NCBI GenBank assembly: GCA_037447655.1
Contig: JBBHKE010001969.1
Location: forward strand, 186,001-250,000
Direction of reading: 5' to 3'
Length of the DNA stretch: 64,000 nt
Origin: Zygnema cylindricum
Taxonomy: Eukaryota; Streptophyta; Zygnematophyceae; Zygnematales; Zygnemataceae
Positions 20,977 through 31,435 of the stretch are shown here, piece by piece. The number at the start of each line of letters is the position of its first letter. The first letter of the stretch is position 1. The notes beneath the pieces are model-generated. The model made no database searches. It was not told the origin of the DNA and saw only the letters and a program-made list of their open reading frames with translations. The position numbers were made by a program, and so were the translations under genes.

Positions 20977-21618
20977 CTAGTCAGTCTTTTCTTTTAACCG
21001 ACATTTTTTTTTGCAAAATATCAGTTTTGGAGATGAAACAGGTTTTGTCATCATATTTGCTACCATTTCTCTATCTGTTCTATATTCAAATGTTTTAATT
21101 TTATTCTCAATTTTTTCTCTTATAAAGCTTAATCTTACATCCATATGTTTTCCTTTAAAGTGATGTTTGGGATTGGCTGCAATGGCAATCGCAACCTGAT
21201 TATCGCAAAATTCATTCTGAACACCACATTTTATAAATCCAAGATATTGTAGTAAAGATTTCACCAACATTTATTCCTTCACAATAAAGCAAGAGGCTAT
21301 GTACTCAGCCTCCATTGTGGATTGAGCAACGCCCTTTTGGTGCTTGCTACTCCAACAATGAGCCTTATTCCCAACATAAAACACATACCCAGATGTACAC
21401 CTCCTCATTGGAGCATCCCCATACCTGACATCACTCGTCGTGGTGATGTCAGCATTATCCCCTACCAAATGCAACCATAGATCTCTCATTCCTTTCAAGT
21501 GCCTCATAACCCTCTTCGATGCATCTTTATCTCTCTTCCTATGGTCATTCAAACTCGTAATCAATATTCCTACTACTGTCGTTATATCGGGTAAGGTACA
21601 CTTTATAAAATAGATCAA
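20977..21618 (-). pseudogene. Copia RNase H domain and C-terminus (derivative B)
   Basis: The first frame (21618-21271) has RVMRHLKGMRDLWLHLVGD, RRCTSGYVFYVGNKAH and KGVAQSTMEAEYIASC. The second (21270-20977) reads on in the same frame after a single stop with NEFCDNQVAIAIAANPKHHF, HMDVRLSFIREKIEN, the conserved copia pol C-terminus (CDNQ-AI...KHI-R...IRE). It is intact apart from that stop. Confidence 0.8.
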
Positions 21619-21694
21619 GTTGGGTACACTTAATAAAATAGATCAAGCTAACGACAACATGTCTGTTCAAAATATTTTTTATAAATTCTCTTTC

Positions 21695-21889
21695 CTACGG
21701 TCCTAAGTTGTCATCAAAAATTACAACTCCTCTTTTTGAGATCCCCTCATTTCCTTTTTTTAAATCCGTTGGAGTTGTACAATTATTTGCTTTATCCATT
21801 TGAAATTTTTCAAGCATATTTCCGATTGCCTCCTCTTGAGTTTGTCTAATTCTTTTCTTCTCTCTATCCCTCTCCATCTGAATTCCCAA
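21695..21889 (-). pseudogene. Copia reverse transcriptase C-terminal piece
   Basis: IQMERDREKKRIRQTQEEAI, NMLEKFQMDKANNCTTP is the thumb/connection region (usual form I-R-D-R...L-x-L-S-Q-x-x-Y...ML-x-x-F-x-M...TP). The catalytic upstream part is deleted. Confidence 0.7.
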
Positions 21890-22061
21890 AATATATTAAG
21901 CTTCTTTCAAATCCTAAATGAGTGGGACGCCCGAGAATAATATAAGTCGCCACGTTGTTGTTGAAATCCCAGATTTCGGCATCATTTGCCTCGGTTTTTT
22001 TAACTTCCACAATCGAAACCGATCCAGTAGCCATCGGTGTGAGTTACTCCTTTTCCTTGTC

Positions 22062-22292
22062 TTACATGATGCTTTCCCCAACATCCTTTACCACCTCTGC
22101 CTCCGTAGATTCTCCTGTAAATCGAGATCCTTCAAACCCTGGTGGAACTCCTAGTTTTTCAGTTGGTCGAAGCACACAACCACTCACAATGCCCCATAGC
22201 CGTTTTTCAAATAATGCACCCCTCATCATGGCTTCCCAATAAGTGAACCAAGTTCCATTGAAAATGGGCACCCTAGAAGGTGGGACCATAAC
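22062..22292 (-). CDS. Copia gag N-terminus (derivative B) with overlapping primer site
   Basis: It starts at the ATG of 22289, which lies inside the primer site (GTTATGGTCCCACC, 22279-22292, minus strand). The protein begins MVPPSRVPIFNGTWFTYWE, then FEKRLWGIVSG. The LTR-internal ATG used in derivative A is followed here by TAA after four codons, leaving the primer-site ATG as the usable start. About 75 codons. Confidence 0.65.
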   Translation of the reverse strand, partial: VMVPPSRVPIFNGTWFTYWEAMMRGALFEKRLWGIVSGCVLRPTEKLGVPPGFEGSRFTGESTEAEVVKDVGESIM

Positions 22293-22293
22293 T

Positions 22294-24291
22294 TGTAATT
22301 ATGTGACCTCCATTAGTACACAAAATGCCCATCTTATATAAAGCCTCTGGGATAATAATTGCACTTATGATTTTGGCATTGAATAAGTGCCACACTCGCA
22401 CGCAAAAAATCTGACTGACTAAAACACTCTTGTGTAGCACGGACTCCCTTAAGTCTGCGGCAAAAAAAATCACTGAAACTGCTTACCTGAGCATTAAGTT
22501 ATGGCTGACCATAGATGGCCTATAAATACTGATGAACTCTGGGAGAGAGGCGGAAACCTAAAATTTTCTATGTCTTAAGCGCCCTCTCTAAACCTGCTAC
22601 TAATGTACATAGCCAATCAAATGACTGTAAGGTACAAGAAGGTACAGGTACCGCTATACTTCTTATAAGGCCAGAGTACAACATGGCCGCTTCGCTGACG
22701 CGTGTCAGTTCTTCAGCCGTAGTTGCAACTCTGAGACCTCCATAGGTCCTCAGAATGGGCAGCTTGCAAGAAGCCTCTAGGATAACCCTGACCCCTTTGT
22801 GTTTCCGCAAGAATAACTACCACCCTTCCACATAAAACTCTGACCACCTTCCACCCTTGTGATGTCTAGACTCCCCTGAGTCGATTGCAAAGTTCAAAGT
22901 TGACCTTTTGTACAAAAGCTCTCTGGGAGAGAGGGTCCAATCTATTAATTTTTTCTAAGTCCTATCTCTCTCTAAAACTTTATCTATTGAAGTACGACAC
23001 CAATCATAATACTGTATCGTAGAAAAAGGTATAGGTGCCGGTGTACTTTTTGTACAAGCGTTGTACGACATGGCCAACAAGTCGACACATATCATTTTTG
23101 GATTCGTTCCTGTAATTCCCGGAGATGTCGTAATCTAATGTGATTGGGCCACGTGGCAATTGATGTGACGTCGACAGCAAACCGTAGAAAACCTATTCCG
23201 CGATCTCATCATGCTTCGTGGCCGTCCGATTAAGTCGGATTGCAATCGTGGTCGTCATAAATACTTGCGCAATATTTGTTTGGCCTTTGAAACAAAATGC
23301 GTGGTATCTGTTTCAGATGTTCCATACGCCGTACATTACGAACTGTATCTATGTCTAAATATACAGTAAATGACCACCTTTTACCCTTGTGAAGTCAAGA
23401 CTCCCTTGAGTCGATAGCAAAAAGAACCTCTGAATTTGCTCCCCTGAGCAGTAAGTTATAAACGGTCAAAGTTGACCTTTTGTACAGAAGCTCTTTGTGA
23501 GAGAGGGTCCAATCTATTAAATTTTTCTAAGTCCTATCTCTCTCTAAAACTCTATCTACTGAAGTACGGCACCAATCATAATACTCTATCGTAGAAAAAG
23601 GTACACCTGCCGCTGTACTTTTTGTACGAGCGTTGTCCGACATGACCAACAAGTCGACACATGTCATTTTTGGATTCGTTCCTGTAATCCCTGGAAATGT
23701 CATAATCCAATGTGATTGTGCCACATGGCAATTGATATGACGTCGACCGCAAACCGTCGAAAACGTATTCCGCGATCTCGGCATGCTTTGTGGCTGTCCG
23801 ATTAAGCCGGATTGCAATCGTGGTCGTCATAAATACTTGCGCAATATTTGTTTCGCCTTCGAAACAAAATGCGCCATATCCGTTTCGGATGTTCCGTACG
23901 CCGTACATTATGAACTGTATCTATGTCTAAATATCCCGTAAATTGAAATAGCCTACGTGTTAACATTTAAATAGTTATCAAACCTATTATAATTTAACCT
24001 CGATCTTAGACTACTTGGCTAAGGCGACCGGCTATTGGCTATCCTGACGAACGACAGGTACCAGGTTCAAATCCTTAATCCGTCAAATACTGTTTTGGTA
24101 GAAATCTACCAACCTAATGTCTGTCCCCGTCGCGATAGCATAGGCGGCCATGGCTCTATCTCCCTCTCCAATTTTCAGTGACTGCGAGAAGTGTGGGAGC
24201 TGGAGAAAGGAGTTAGAGGCAGAATGCCTCTGTTTTTTTTCTGCATTTTACAAAGCTATAGAAAATACTTAAATAACCTTTAAATTCTACA
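22294..24291 (-). repeat. Composite of LTR pieces ahead of copia element C
   Basis: 22294-22880 is the composite also seen at 17530-18180. 22889-23390 and 23460-23960 are direct copies of one LTR body (CAAAGTTGACCTTTTGTA at 22895 and 23466, period 571). The last part to 24291 is the head of element C's 3' LTR, with a tRNA-like block at about 24015-24085 (CAGGTTCAAATCC) and the end TTAAATTCTACA next to a polypurine tract. Confidence 0.65.
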
Positions 24292-24559
24292 CTCCCTTTA
24301 TTTTCTAGTCACTTTTTATTTTAAGACCACACTTTTCCCGACATAAAATTAAATTAGGGGAAAGCACAGGTTTGGTCATCATATCTGCTACCATTTCACA
24401 ATCTGGTTTATACTTCAAACTGATTATCTTGTTTCTCTTTTCTCCCTAACAAAGCTAAGTCTAATGCCTATTTGATTAGCTTTAAAGTGATGATTAGGAT
24501 TGGCTGAAATGATAATGGCAGCCTGATTATCACAAAACATTTATTGGACACCACTCTTA

Positions 24560-24954
24560 AGATGACCAAGCTCACCAAGCAAAGACTTGACCCACATTAA
24601 TTTTTTTATAGCAGAGCAAGAAGCCATGTACTTAGCTTCCATGGTGGACTGAGCAATGACCTTTTGCTGTTTGCTGCTCTAGCAGCAAGCCCCATCACCC
24701 ACATACAATAGATATCCAGATATGCATCTCCTCATAGGAGCATCCCTATAGTTGGCATCACTCTAAGTGGTGATGTCACTAGTGTTCCCACCCAAATGCA
24801 ACCATCGATCTTTAGTCCCTATGATATATCTAAGGACTCTCTTAGCTGCCTCCCAATCTTTCTTAGCGGGAGCATTCAAACTCCGACTTAGTACTCCTAC
24901 AGTTGCGGCTATGTCCAGACGGGTACAATTCATGAAATATATTACGCTGCCCAC
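24560..24954 (-). pseudogene. RNase H of copia element C
   Basis: VIYFMNCTRLDIAATVGVLS, KRVLRYIIGTKDRWLHLGG is open to 24763. After a stop it continues in weaker form with the residues around RRCISGY and MVDKLSTMEA-like sequence. It is the most complete copia relative of the RNase H pieces in A and B, but diverged. Confidence 0.65.
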
Positions 24955-24957
24955 TAC

Positions 24958-25700
24958 TTATCTATAAGGGATGGTCTGCATAAATCTTTTCTCTTCCGGG
25001 CCTACCTCATCATCTAAGATTATAACTCCCTCTTCCACACTCCCGTCACTTCCCTTCTTTAATTCCATAGGAGTGGTACAACTATTAGCCTTATCCATCT
25101 GGAATTTTTCTAACATGTTTCCAATGGCTTCTTTTTGAGTTAATCTTATTATCTTTCTATCTCTGTCTCTCACTATCTGAATATCTATTACATACCTTGT
25201 TTCTCCCAAATCCTTCATCTCAAATCTTCCTTTTAGATCATTTTTCAACTTATTTATTTTATCCATTGACTAACTTAAACCAAGCAAATCATTAACATAA
25301 ATTGCAATAAAAATAATTCCTTCCTCATCTTCAAACAAATAAATTGAGTGATCTGAGCTGATCCGAATATATCCCAAACCTGTAAGAAACTCATCGAGCT
25401 TCTTGTTCCATTGCCGGGGCGCTTGTTTTAGCCCCTACAAAGATTTGATCAATCGGCATACCTTGCTTTCCTCCCTTTGCTCCACAAATCCTTCGGGCTG
25501 TCGCATAAATATTTCCTCTTCTAACTCTCCATGTAAGAAGGTTGTCTTGATGTCCATCTCATGAACTTCCATGTCTTCTCCTGCCGCCCTACTTAGAAGT
25601 ATCCAAACCGAAGGAAACCTAACGATCGGAGCAAAAGTCAATTCCCTCTTTCTGGGTAAATCCTTTCCCCACTAACCGAGCCTTGTAGCGCTCAATTGTG
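24958..25700 (-). pseudogene. Reverse transcriptase of copia element C
   Basis: Upstream frame 25641-25435: FAPIVRFPSVWILLSRAAG, VHEMDIKTTFLHGELEEEIF, MRQPEGFV, the fingers/palm motifs of copia RT (MDVKTAFLNG-L-EE-I-M-QP-GF). The catalytic box near 25300 reads IAIYVNDLLG, so Y-V-D-D has become Y-V-N-D. The thumb follows at 25266-24958 (KFQMDKANSCTTPM). It is non-functional. Confidence 0.8.
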
Positions 25701-26085
25701 TTATCCGGGTTGATTTTTAGCTTAAGTACTCACTTACATCCAATTGGCTTACTGTGAAGAGGACAATCCACCAATTCCCATGTGACAGCCGCCATAATTG
25801 AGGCCATCTCCTCATCAATGGTTGTTTTCCACCGGTTTCTCTCAGGACAGGTCATTGCCTCATTATAAGTTTGAGGTTCATCGGGTTGAGACAGTTTGGT
25901 TACCTTATTGTTAGCTTGTCTCTCTTGCAGTCTTTTGTTGCTTCTCTTTCCTCCCTTAAACTCGCTTGCCGGAATAGATGGCTCCCTGAGATTCTTCCGA
26001 ACAGTTTCTACTTCTCCCCTATCCCTTAATTTTGGGTCGATATCCACCACGTCTTCCGTTTCGGTTGGAGTTGATACTAAAGGCT
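25640..26085 (-). repeat. First copy of duplicated RT N-terminal segment
   Basis: It encodes RNRWKTTIDEEMASIMAAVTW and neighbours and matches 26405-26850 over about 440 bp with scattered differences. The two copies sit either side of the N gap. Confidence 0.75.
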
Positions 26086-26102
26086 CCACATTTGGGTCCT
26101 TC

Positions 26103-26112
26103 NNNNNNNNNN
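26103..26112. other. Assembly gap (10 N)
   Basis: Ten undetermined bases. Any frame drawn across it is unreliable. The duplicated flanks suggest a join between two contigs, so the true gap size is unknown. Confidence 0.95.
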
Positions 26113-26367
26113 TTCAATTGTTGTTCCATTGGTTTGACAGAGTAGGGCTACTTGGGGTCTGAATACCACTCCGCTACTTTACAGATTTCTCCTTAGCCAC
26201 CTTCTGTTGGTAATTACTCCTCTACCGAAGTTAATACCGTCGGTTATGCACCCTTAACTACCTGACAGGGGGACTATCCTTCGGTTAGCCCAGATTCACC
26301 CATAAGTTTAACTTTGAGTTGGGCCTATTGTGGTAATGAGCGATGTTCCGAGCCAATCACCCCTTTC

Positions 26368-26850
26368 CTAAATGGGTCTTTCTCCCTTAACTGATGCTCC
26401 TCTGAAAACGAGGCCCTCTTTCTGGGTAAATCCTTTCCCCACTAACCGAGCCTTGTAGCGAGTAATGGTGTTATCCGGGTTGAGTTTCAATTTGAATACC
26501 CACTTAGACCCGATTGGCTTCCTATCAGGGGGACAGTCCATCAATTCCCACGTATTGGCTGCCATAATTGAAGCCATCTCCTCATTAATGGTTGTCTTCC
26601 ACCGGTTCCTCTCATGACATTTCATCGCTTCACCATAAGTCTGGGGTTCATCGGGATGAGACAGTTTGGTTACCTTGTTGTTAACTTGTTTCTCTTGCAG
26701 TCTTTTAATGCTTCTCCTTCCACCCTCAAACTTTGATGCCGGAATGGATGGCTCTCGTGGATTCTTTGAATAGTTTCGACTTCTCCCCTATCCCTCGATT
26801 CTGGGTCTATTTCCACCACGTCTTCTGCTTCGGTTGGAGTTGGCACTAGG
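26368..26850 (-). pseudogene. Second copy of duplicated RT N-terminal segment
   Basis: RNRWKTTINEEMASIMAANTW, PPDRKPIGSKWVFKLKLNPD and ARLVGKGFTQKEG are the classical start of copia RT. This copy is in better shape than 25640-26085 and is continuous with the integrase C-terminus upstream. Confidence 0.75.
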
Positions 26851-27873
26851 GGTTCCGCGGCTGACTCTTCCGCGGTTTGATTTGTACCTGCAAAATCATC
26901 ATCTTCTTGAAAACGTGGATAGTTAGAAAGCTCAAAGTCATCAGAATTTTTTGACTCAAATCTGATTTTGACTGTCTTTGTATGCTTAAATGGATCTATA
27001 GATTTCCCTTCATCCATGACCACTAAATGATTTACTAGGATTATATCTTCTCTTTTGAGATCATAGACTCTATATCCTTTTAAATCTTCATCATATCCTA
27101 GCAGATATCCTGGTTTTCCTTTCGGATCCAACTTCGAATTTGACCGATTTGTGTCTAGGCTGAATACTTGACTACCGAAAACCTTTAAGTGTGAAACATC
27201 TGGTTTTCGGTCGGTCCATCTCTCATAAGGAGTTTGGCCTTTTACTATCGAGGTAAGAACTCTATTCTTCAGATAATTTGCATTGTTCATAGCTTCGGCC
27301 CAAAATTCCTTCCTATTTTCTTATCTCAAGCATACTCATGGCACTATCACTTAGTGGTCTATTTAACCTCTCGGCTACACCATTCTGCTCAGGATTTTCA
27401 GGAATTGTCTTTTGGTGTTGCACTCTATCTTCTCTCAGAAAATCCTCAAACTGATTGGAGGTATACACTCCCCCATTATCACTCCTTACTCTGTTAATAG
27501 GGTTTTCATAGAGTTTCTCACTCCATGTCTTACATTCCTTTAAAACCTGTGGGGCCTCAGATTTATTTTTCAAAAAATACACTCTAGAGTATCGAGACCA
27601 ATCGTCAGTGATTGTTATCATAAATCTTTTACCACCGTGTGAGGGCACTTTGGCCGGTCCCCAAATATCAGTGTGTACCAAGTCTAACACATTTTCCCCT
27701 TTATAAATGGTTTCCCTTGGGAAGGGTAATCTGTGTGCTTTACCTTGAGCACAACCACTACAGTCACTTAGGTTTTCACTTTCTCCGAAGTGAATTCCTT
27801 CCACTATTCCCATCTTTTTCATTTCTTTCAACTTATCTAAATGCACATGTCCAAGCCTCTTATGCCACAACAT
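26670..27873 (-). pseudogene. Copia integrase (element C)
   Basis: The 27873-27313 frame has the GAG-pre-integrase finger (MLWHKRLGHVHLDKLKEM, DCSGCAQGKAHRLPF) and the catalytic core with Asp in LVHTDIWGP, Asp in RVRSDNGGVY and Glu in EQNGVAERLN. After a frameshift near 27300 the 27290-26670 frame has QTPYERWTDRKPDVSHLKVF, LLGYDEDLKGYRVYD and an acidic linker to the reverse transcriptase. All catalytic residues are present; only the frameshift is disabling here. Confidence 0.9.
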
Positions 27874-27939
27874 AATATCATGAACACCATCATAGTAAAG
27901 TTTCTAATTTTCATTGCTTAAAATCAGCCTAAACATCCA

Positions 27940-28287
27940 TTAGCTACCTTTTTCAGCAGTGAAATAAACTTCCTCCTCAAAGCTAGCAGTAAAGGTTCCC
28001 TTCCTAGTGCTAGTCTCAAAATCCTTATCGTCTAACACAGACGTTGAGATCAGGTTTTTGTTTAACTCTTGAATAAACAACACATCAAAGAATGTCACTA
28101 TGGATGTCTTTCCCTCCACTAAGACTTTCATATCTACCGATCCTACCATAGTAGTAGTGACTACGCTCCTATCCCCATACTCTATCTCTACCGTGGGAAT
28201 CTTTCTCATCTTAGTGAACAGGTGTTTATCCTTACATATGTGCATGGAGGCACCGGAATCCACAATCCAACCTCCTTCACCTTTCAA
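27940..28287 (-). pseudogene. Copia aspartic protease (element C)
   Basis: WIVDSGASMHICKDKHLF carries the catalytic D-S-G-A of copia proteases, followed by IEYGDRSVVTTTMVGSV. The frame is intact over 115 codons and ends shortly before the integrase finger. Confidence 0.85.
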
Positions 28288-28490
28288 ACCTTAAAAAACA
28301 CACTTCTGTTTTCGGGGATTTTCAACCTCGGTAAAGACTCCTCATCCAGCAAGAGCTCAATGTCCTCGTCCTCGGATTCCTCCTCGTGTACTCGAGTCAC
28401 AAGAGCCTTTGATTTGGTGGACCAAACGGAAGAGAAGAAGTGGATGTTTTGTTTACTATTTCGGAAGAAAAATATATATCCGGAACACAA
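28284..28490 (-). pseudogene. Copia gag C-terminal remnant (element C)
   Basis: VWSTKSKALVTRVHEEESED followed by an acidic stretch lies just upstream of protease, like the acidic tail after the zinc knuckle in the nested element (7715-8230). No zinc knuckle is seen; the copy is cut off at about 28490. Confidence 0.5.
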
Positions 28491-29120
28491 TTTATTTTTG
28501 TATTAATAAATCCGGAATACAATTGTCTGTGTAAAGACTGCGCGTGTTTCACATCACAGAGAAATATATTTACGGTGTAGTCCTTTTAATATGGCTATGT
28601 ATGGCTTCTATTTACAATAGAGCTAAAGTTGTATCGTTCAGCGACTACACATTTTCGTCGCTAAATGGTAAAATTTATGTTTACCATCAGATTTACCATT
28701 CAGCCACGAGACCTTCTAATCGCTGAATTGTGGTGCCGAATTTGTAAATTTTAGCGACGAGAGTGTCTCGTCGCTGGAGTAGTCTAAATGTCGGATCTCA
28801 CCTAGCGATATACTGCATTTGTCGCCCAACGTGGAATACAACATGAAACACATGATTCCCCAAACACATTGAAAACATCATTAACATCCAATGTCATTCA
28901 AGTTTTGTTCCAATCCATCATTTTTCTTTATCAAACTTCAAAATGAAAATCAAAGAAGGATATGATTATATTGAACTTATCACGGAGACAATTTATGCGA
29001 CATACTTTGATAAACGCTAAGTACAATTACCGCACTAACCACCGAAAACTACTAAAAAAGAAATAACACAAAAACACCAGTTCTATAATTTTATGCTAAC
29101 CACCATTCCCACTTCACTAA
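28491..29120. other. Intergenic stretch with CGACGA-type inverted words
   Basis: No gene is recognised. AGCGACTACACATTTTCGTCGCT (28639-28661) and AGCGACGAGAGTGTCTCGTCGCT (28753-28775) are palindromic units like those at 31085-31390 and 33491-33597. They may belong to the end of the DNA transposon that starts just to the right. Confidence 0.45.
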
Positions 29121-29823
29121 TTAAACCACTTCTCTATGAAAAGACTCTAAATCTTCGTTCTCCCATTCTGCATCATCAAAGACTTTATCCTCCCGAGTGT
29201 CGGCATCTTGAACGCCTCGGACAAAATCTCGTGCCGATGTAGAAGGAATTGGCACCTCATCGCCTTCGAAATGGCATCGCCATTTCATGATGATGACTTG
29301 TGAATCCGAGGTGAGTCTTTTCTCCTCCCATTTCCCGTCCTTCAATGACAAGCCGCATTATAGCATACCTTTACGTGCGTGACCTATCCCTTGATTTTCC
29401 TTCATTGCGTTGACTTCGCGAATTGAATCGCGAGCCAACTTAAGGAAGAAAGCCTTCTCGGGCCCGAGTAGCTTCCCGGACCAACCCTTGCCACTCGGAT
29501 GGGGATACGCATGCTTCTCGAACCCGTTCATTTTCCAATCCTCCCACTTCCGCGACCAAACCTCCTTTTTATTTTTGGAAATGACGAAGGAGTCGGCAGG
29601 TTGCACGCTGTGAGTCGCGCAAGGAGGGAAGAAGTGGAGTATATTCCCCTTGGCGAGTAATACTCGGCTCAACTCCTCGGAATTGTTCTGACCGCCACAA
29701 TTGTCGTGGAATATTATTTTTTCACGTCCTTCGCGGTCTCATTGGTAAGACCTCGGCTCTTCTATCCATTGCGGAATACGGTTTTATCATTCCATCCTTT
29801 GGGGCCGGTTCGGTAGCAAACTC
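29121..29823 (-). pseudogene. Transposase exon 4 with second and third catalytic regions
   Basis: The acceptor TTGTAG is followed by GVCYRTGPKGW. After a frameshift, FHDNCGGQNN carries the second Asp. ILHFFPPCATHSVQPADSF matches the L-P-P-x-T-T-H-x-x-Q-P-x-D motif of DDE_1 (pogo-type) transposases with the third acidic residue. After one stop at about 29352 an acidic tail ends at 29121. The preceding intron holds a GAGAGGG polypurine tract (29845-29945). Confidence 0.65.
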
Positions 29824-30036
29824 CTACAATAGGAAAAAATAAAGTATAGGGGAGAGGGTGAATTACGTGAGGGGGAGAGAAAGAGGGAGAGGGAGAGGGA
29901 GAGGAGGCCGATAGGGGGCGGAGAGGGAGAGAAGGAGAGAGGAAACTCATATTTTCATAGAGAAGAATACGTAAAAAATAGAGGAAGATAACAAAGATGC
30001 ACAATATTTCAAAAATTCAAATCTAATGAAACTTAC

Positions 30037-30290
30037 CCGGTACATCGTCGACAAGGCCCTTTTATCGGGTAATTTTCGACCGCTGTTTTTGAATATTATC
30101 ATTGGAGACTATATTCCTACATTCGCTCCTCCCGTGAGTCGTACCATCAATGTCATAGACTCTCCACCACTCGTAACGTCGGCGTATCTTACAACCTCGT
30201 CGCCGCGAAAGCCCAAAGTTTTCTTGTTGTCCATATTTACAATTAAGTGGGTTTCGTCCATGTTCTCCACCAAAACCTCGTTAAAACGAC
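30037..30290 (-). pseudogene. Transposase exon 3 with first catalytic Asp
   Basis: The acceptor GGATAATAG is in phase. It encodes NMDETHLIVNMDNKKTLGF, VVRYADVTSGGESMTLMVR, which is the first DDE strand with its Asp. A TAG near 30107 and a small indel disrupt the last 25 codons before donor GTAAGTTTC. Confidence 0.65.
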
Positions 30291-30522
30291 CTATTATCCA
30301 CCAAAAAATATCAAATCACAAAAGAAAACAAAACACAAGTAAGTATAATGAAAAAAATGACATTGTTGGTTTACATTGTAGTCATCTTTAAAAAGTTAGG
30401 GGGTTACTAAGACTCCAAATGTCCTTTTCACACTCGTTTCCCTCAACAAGCACGGAAAAGATACTAATTAATAAACTTTAAATGATAAGAAGCAACAAAG
30501 GGAAGGAAAATACGAGGCTTAC

Positions 30523-31002
30523 CCGATAGAAATCCTCTTTTTAAAACGCCTATGTGATATGCCACGGTCTTCTCGATGTATTCCTCCTTCTCCGAACTTA
30601 ATTGTAGTTTGCCCTTTTGAGCTCGGACGACAATGCTATGCTTTTCGAAAAGGCGTTGAATCCAACAAAGAGTGATTCTAATGTCGATCACTTCACCATT
30701 GCCGTTGATAAATTCCGGCGCACCATTCTTCTTCATTTTGGCAATGATGTAATTAGCCATTTTACCCACAATTATAGTTGACATTTTTATGCCCGCCTTT
30801 TGGAATCGGAAGAATTCGTCCACTAAGTCGCTGTGAAGCTTCGTCACCCATGGTAGCTCATTCCTACCCCTTCCCGATAACGCCTTCGTTACCGCCACGC
30901 TCCTCCTTCCAAAACCCGAGGTAGATAAGGTGAGAGTAGTTTCCCTTACCCCTTTAAGTACCGCCACCCTTTCGACCCACCATTGCCTTGCCTTCTGGTA
31001 CT
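30523..31002 (-). pseudogene. Transposase exon 2
   Basis: The acceptor ATTTCAG and phase fit exon 1 (the join encodes YRTKYQKARQWW). The body has ELPWVTKLHSDLVDEFFRFQ, KAGIKMSTIIVGKMANYIIA, CWIQRLFEKHSIVVRAQKGK and EKEEYIEKTVAYHIGVLKRG, ending at donor GTAAGCC. The shape (tryptophan near W-x-x-x-F, LKRGF) resembles the region before the catalytic core of pogo/Tc1-mariner-group transposases. The frame is fully open. Confidence 0.65.
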
Positions 31003-31084
31003 CTGAAATTGGAGTAAAGAAAGAACAAAAATTAGTCACTAGAAATCTACATAAAAAGCCATTATATTTCAAGAATCGCTTAAG

Positions 31085-31390
31085 GGACGAGGATTTGTCG
31101 TCGCCAAATTCAGCGACGACAAATCCTCGTCGTTGAATCAGCGTCGAGAGCTGCTCGTCGCTGAATTAGGCGACGACAATTTGTCGTCGCTAATTTTAGC
31201 GACGACCATCTATCGTCGTTGTATCGACGTTTAGTTGTAAATTATAATTTTGGGAGAGTTATGGTTCAGCGATGACTGGAATTCGTCGTTGTTTTACGGA
31301 CGAGGCGCTGTCATCGCTATATTTAACAAACACGGCAGATAATAAAAAAACAATGTTAGTTTGTAGTTTAGCGACGACAAAATAAAAAGA
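31085..31390. repeat. Cluster of GCGACGAC palindromes
   Basis: Five to six units of the form RGCGACGAC...GTCGTCGCY lie close together. The best (31170-31190) has ten-base perfect arms around one base. The cluster is intronic, between the accessory ORF and transposase exon 2. Confidence 0.75.
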
Positions 31391-31435
31391 GAAGGATAAA
31401 TGAACAAATTCGGAAATCACAAACATACGGATTAC

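Larger units (their letters stand above)
20964..22293 (-). mobile_element. Internal region of copia deletion derivative B
   Basis: It has the same layout and deletion junction as derivative A: primer site 22279-22292, gag head 22289-22062, reverse transcriptase C-terminal piece 21889-21695, RNase H 21618-21271 with an extension to 20977, then a polypurine tract. Confidence 0.75.
24292..28490 (-). mobile_element. Copia element C, decayed, longer pol
   Basis: The minus-strand order gag C-terminus, protease, integrase, reverse transcriptase, RNase H is diagnostic of Ty1/copia. The 5' end (LTR, gag head) is missing beyond about 28490. It is broken by frameshifts and a 10-base assembly gap, and part of the reverse transcriptase occurs twice around that gap. 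Confidence 0.85.

Noticed and set aside
24010-24090. A genuine tRNA gene
   Set aside because: The T-arm-like part is convincing in outline but the acceptor and D-arm do not pair well by eye. Kept as a tRNA-like module in the LTR only.
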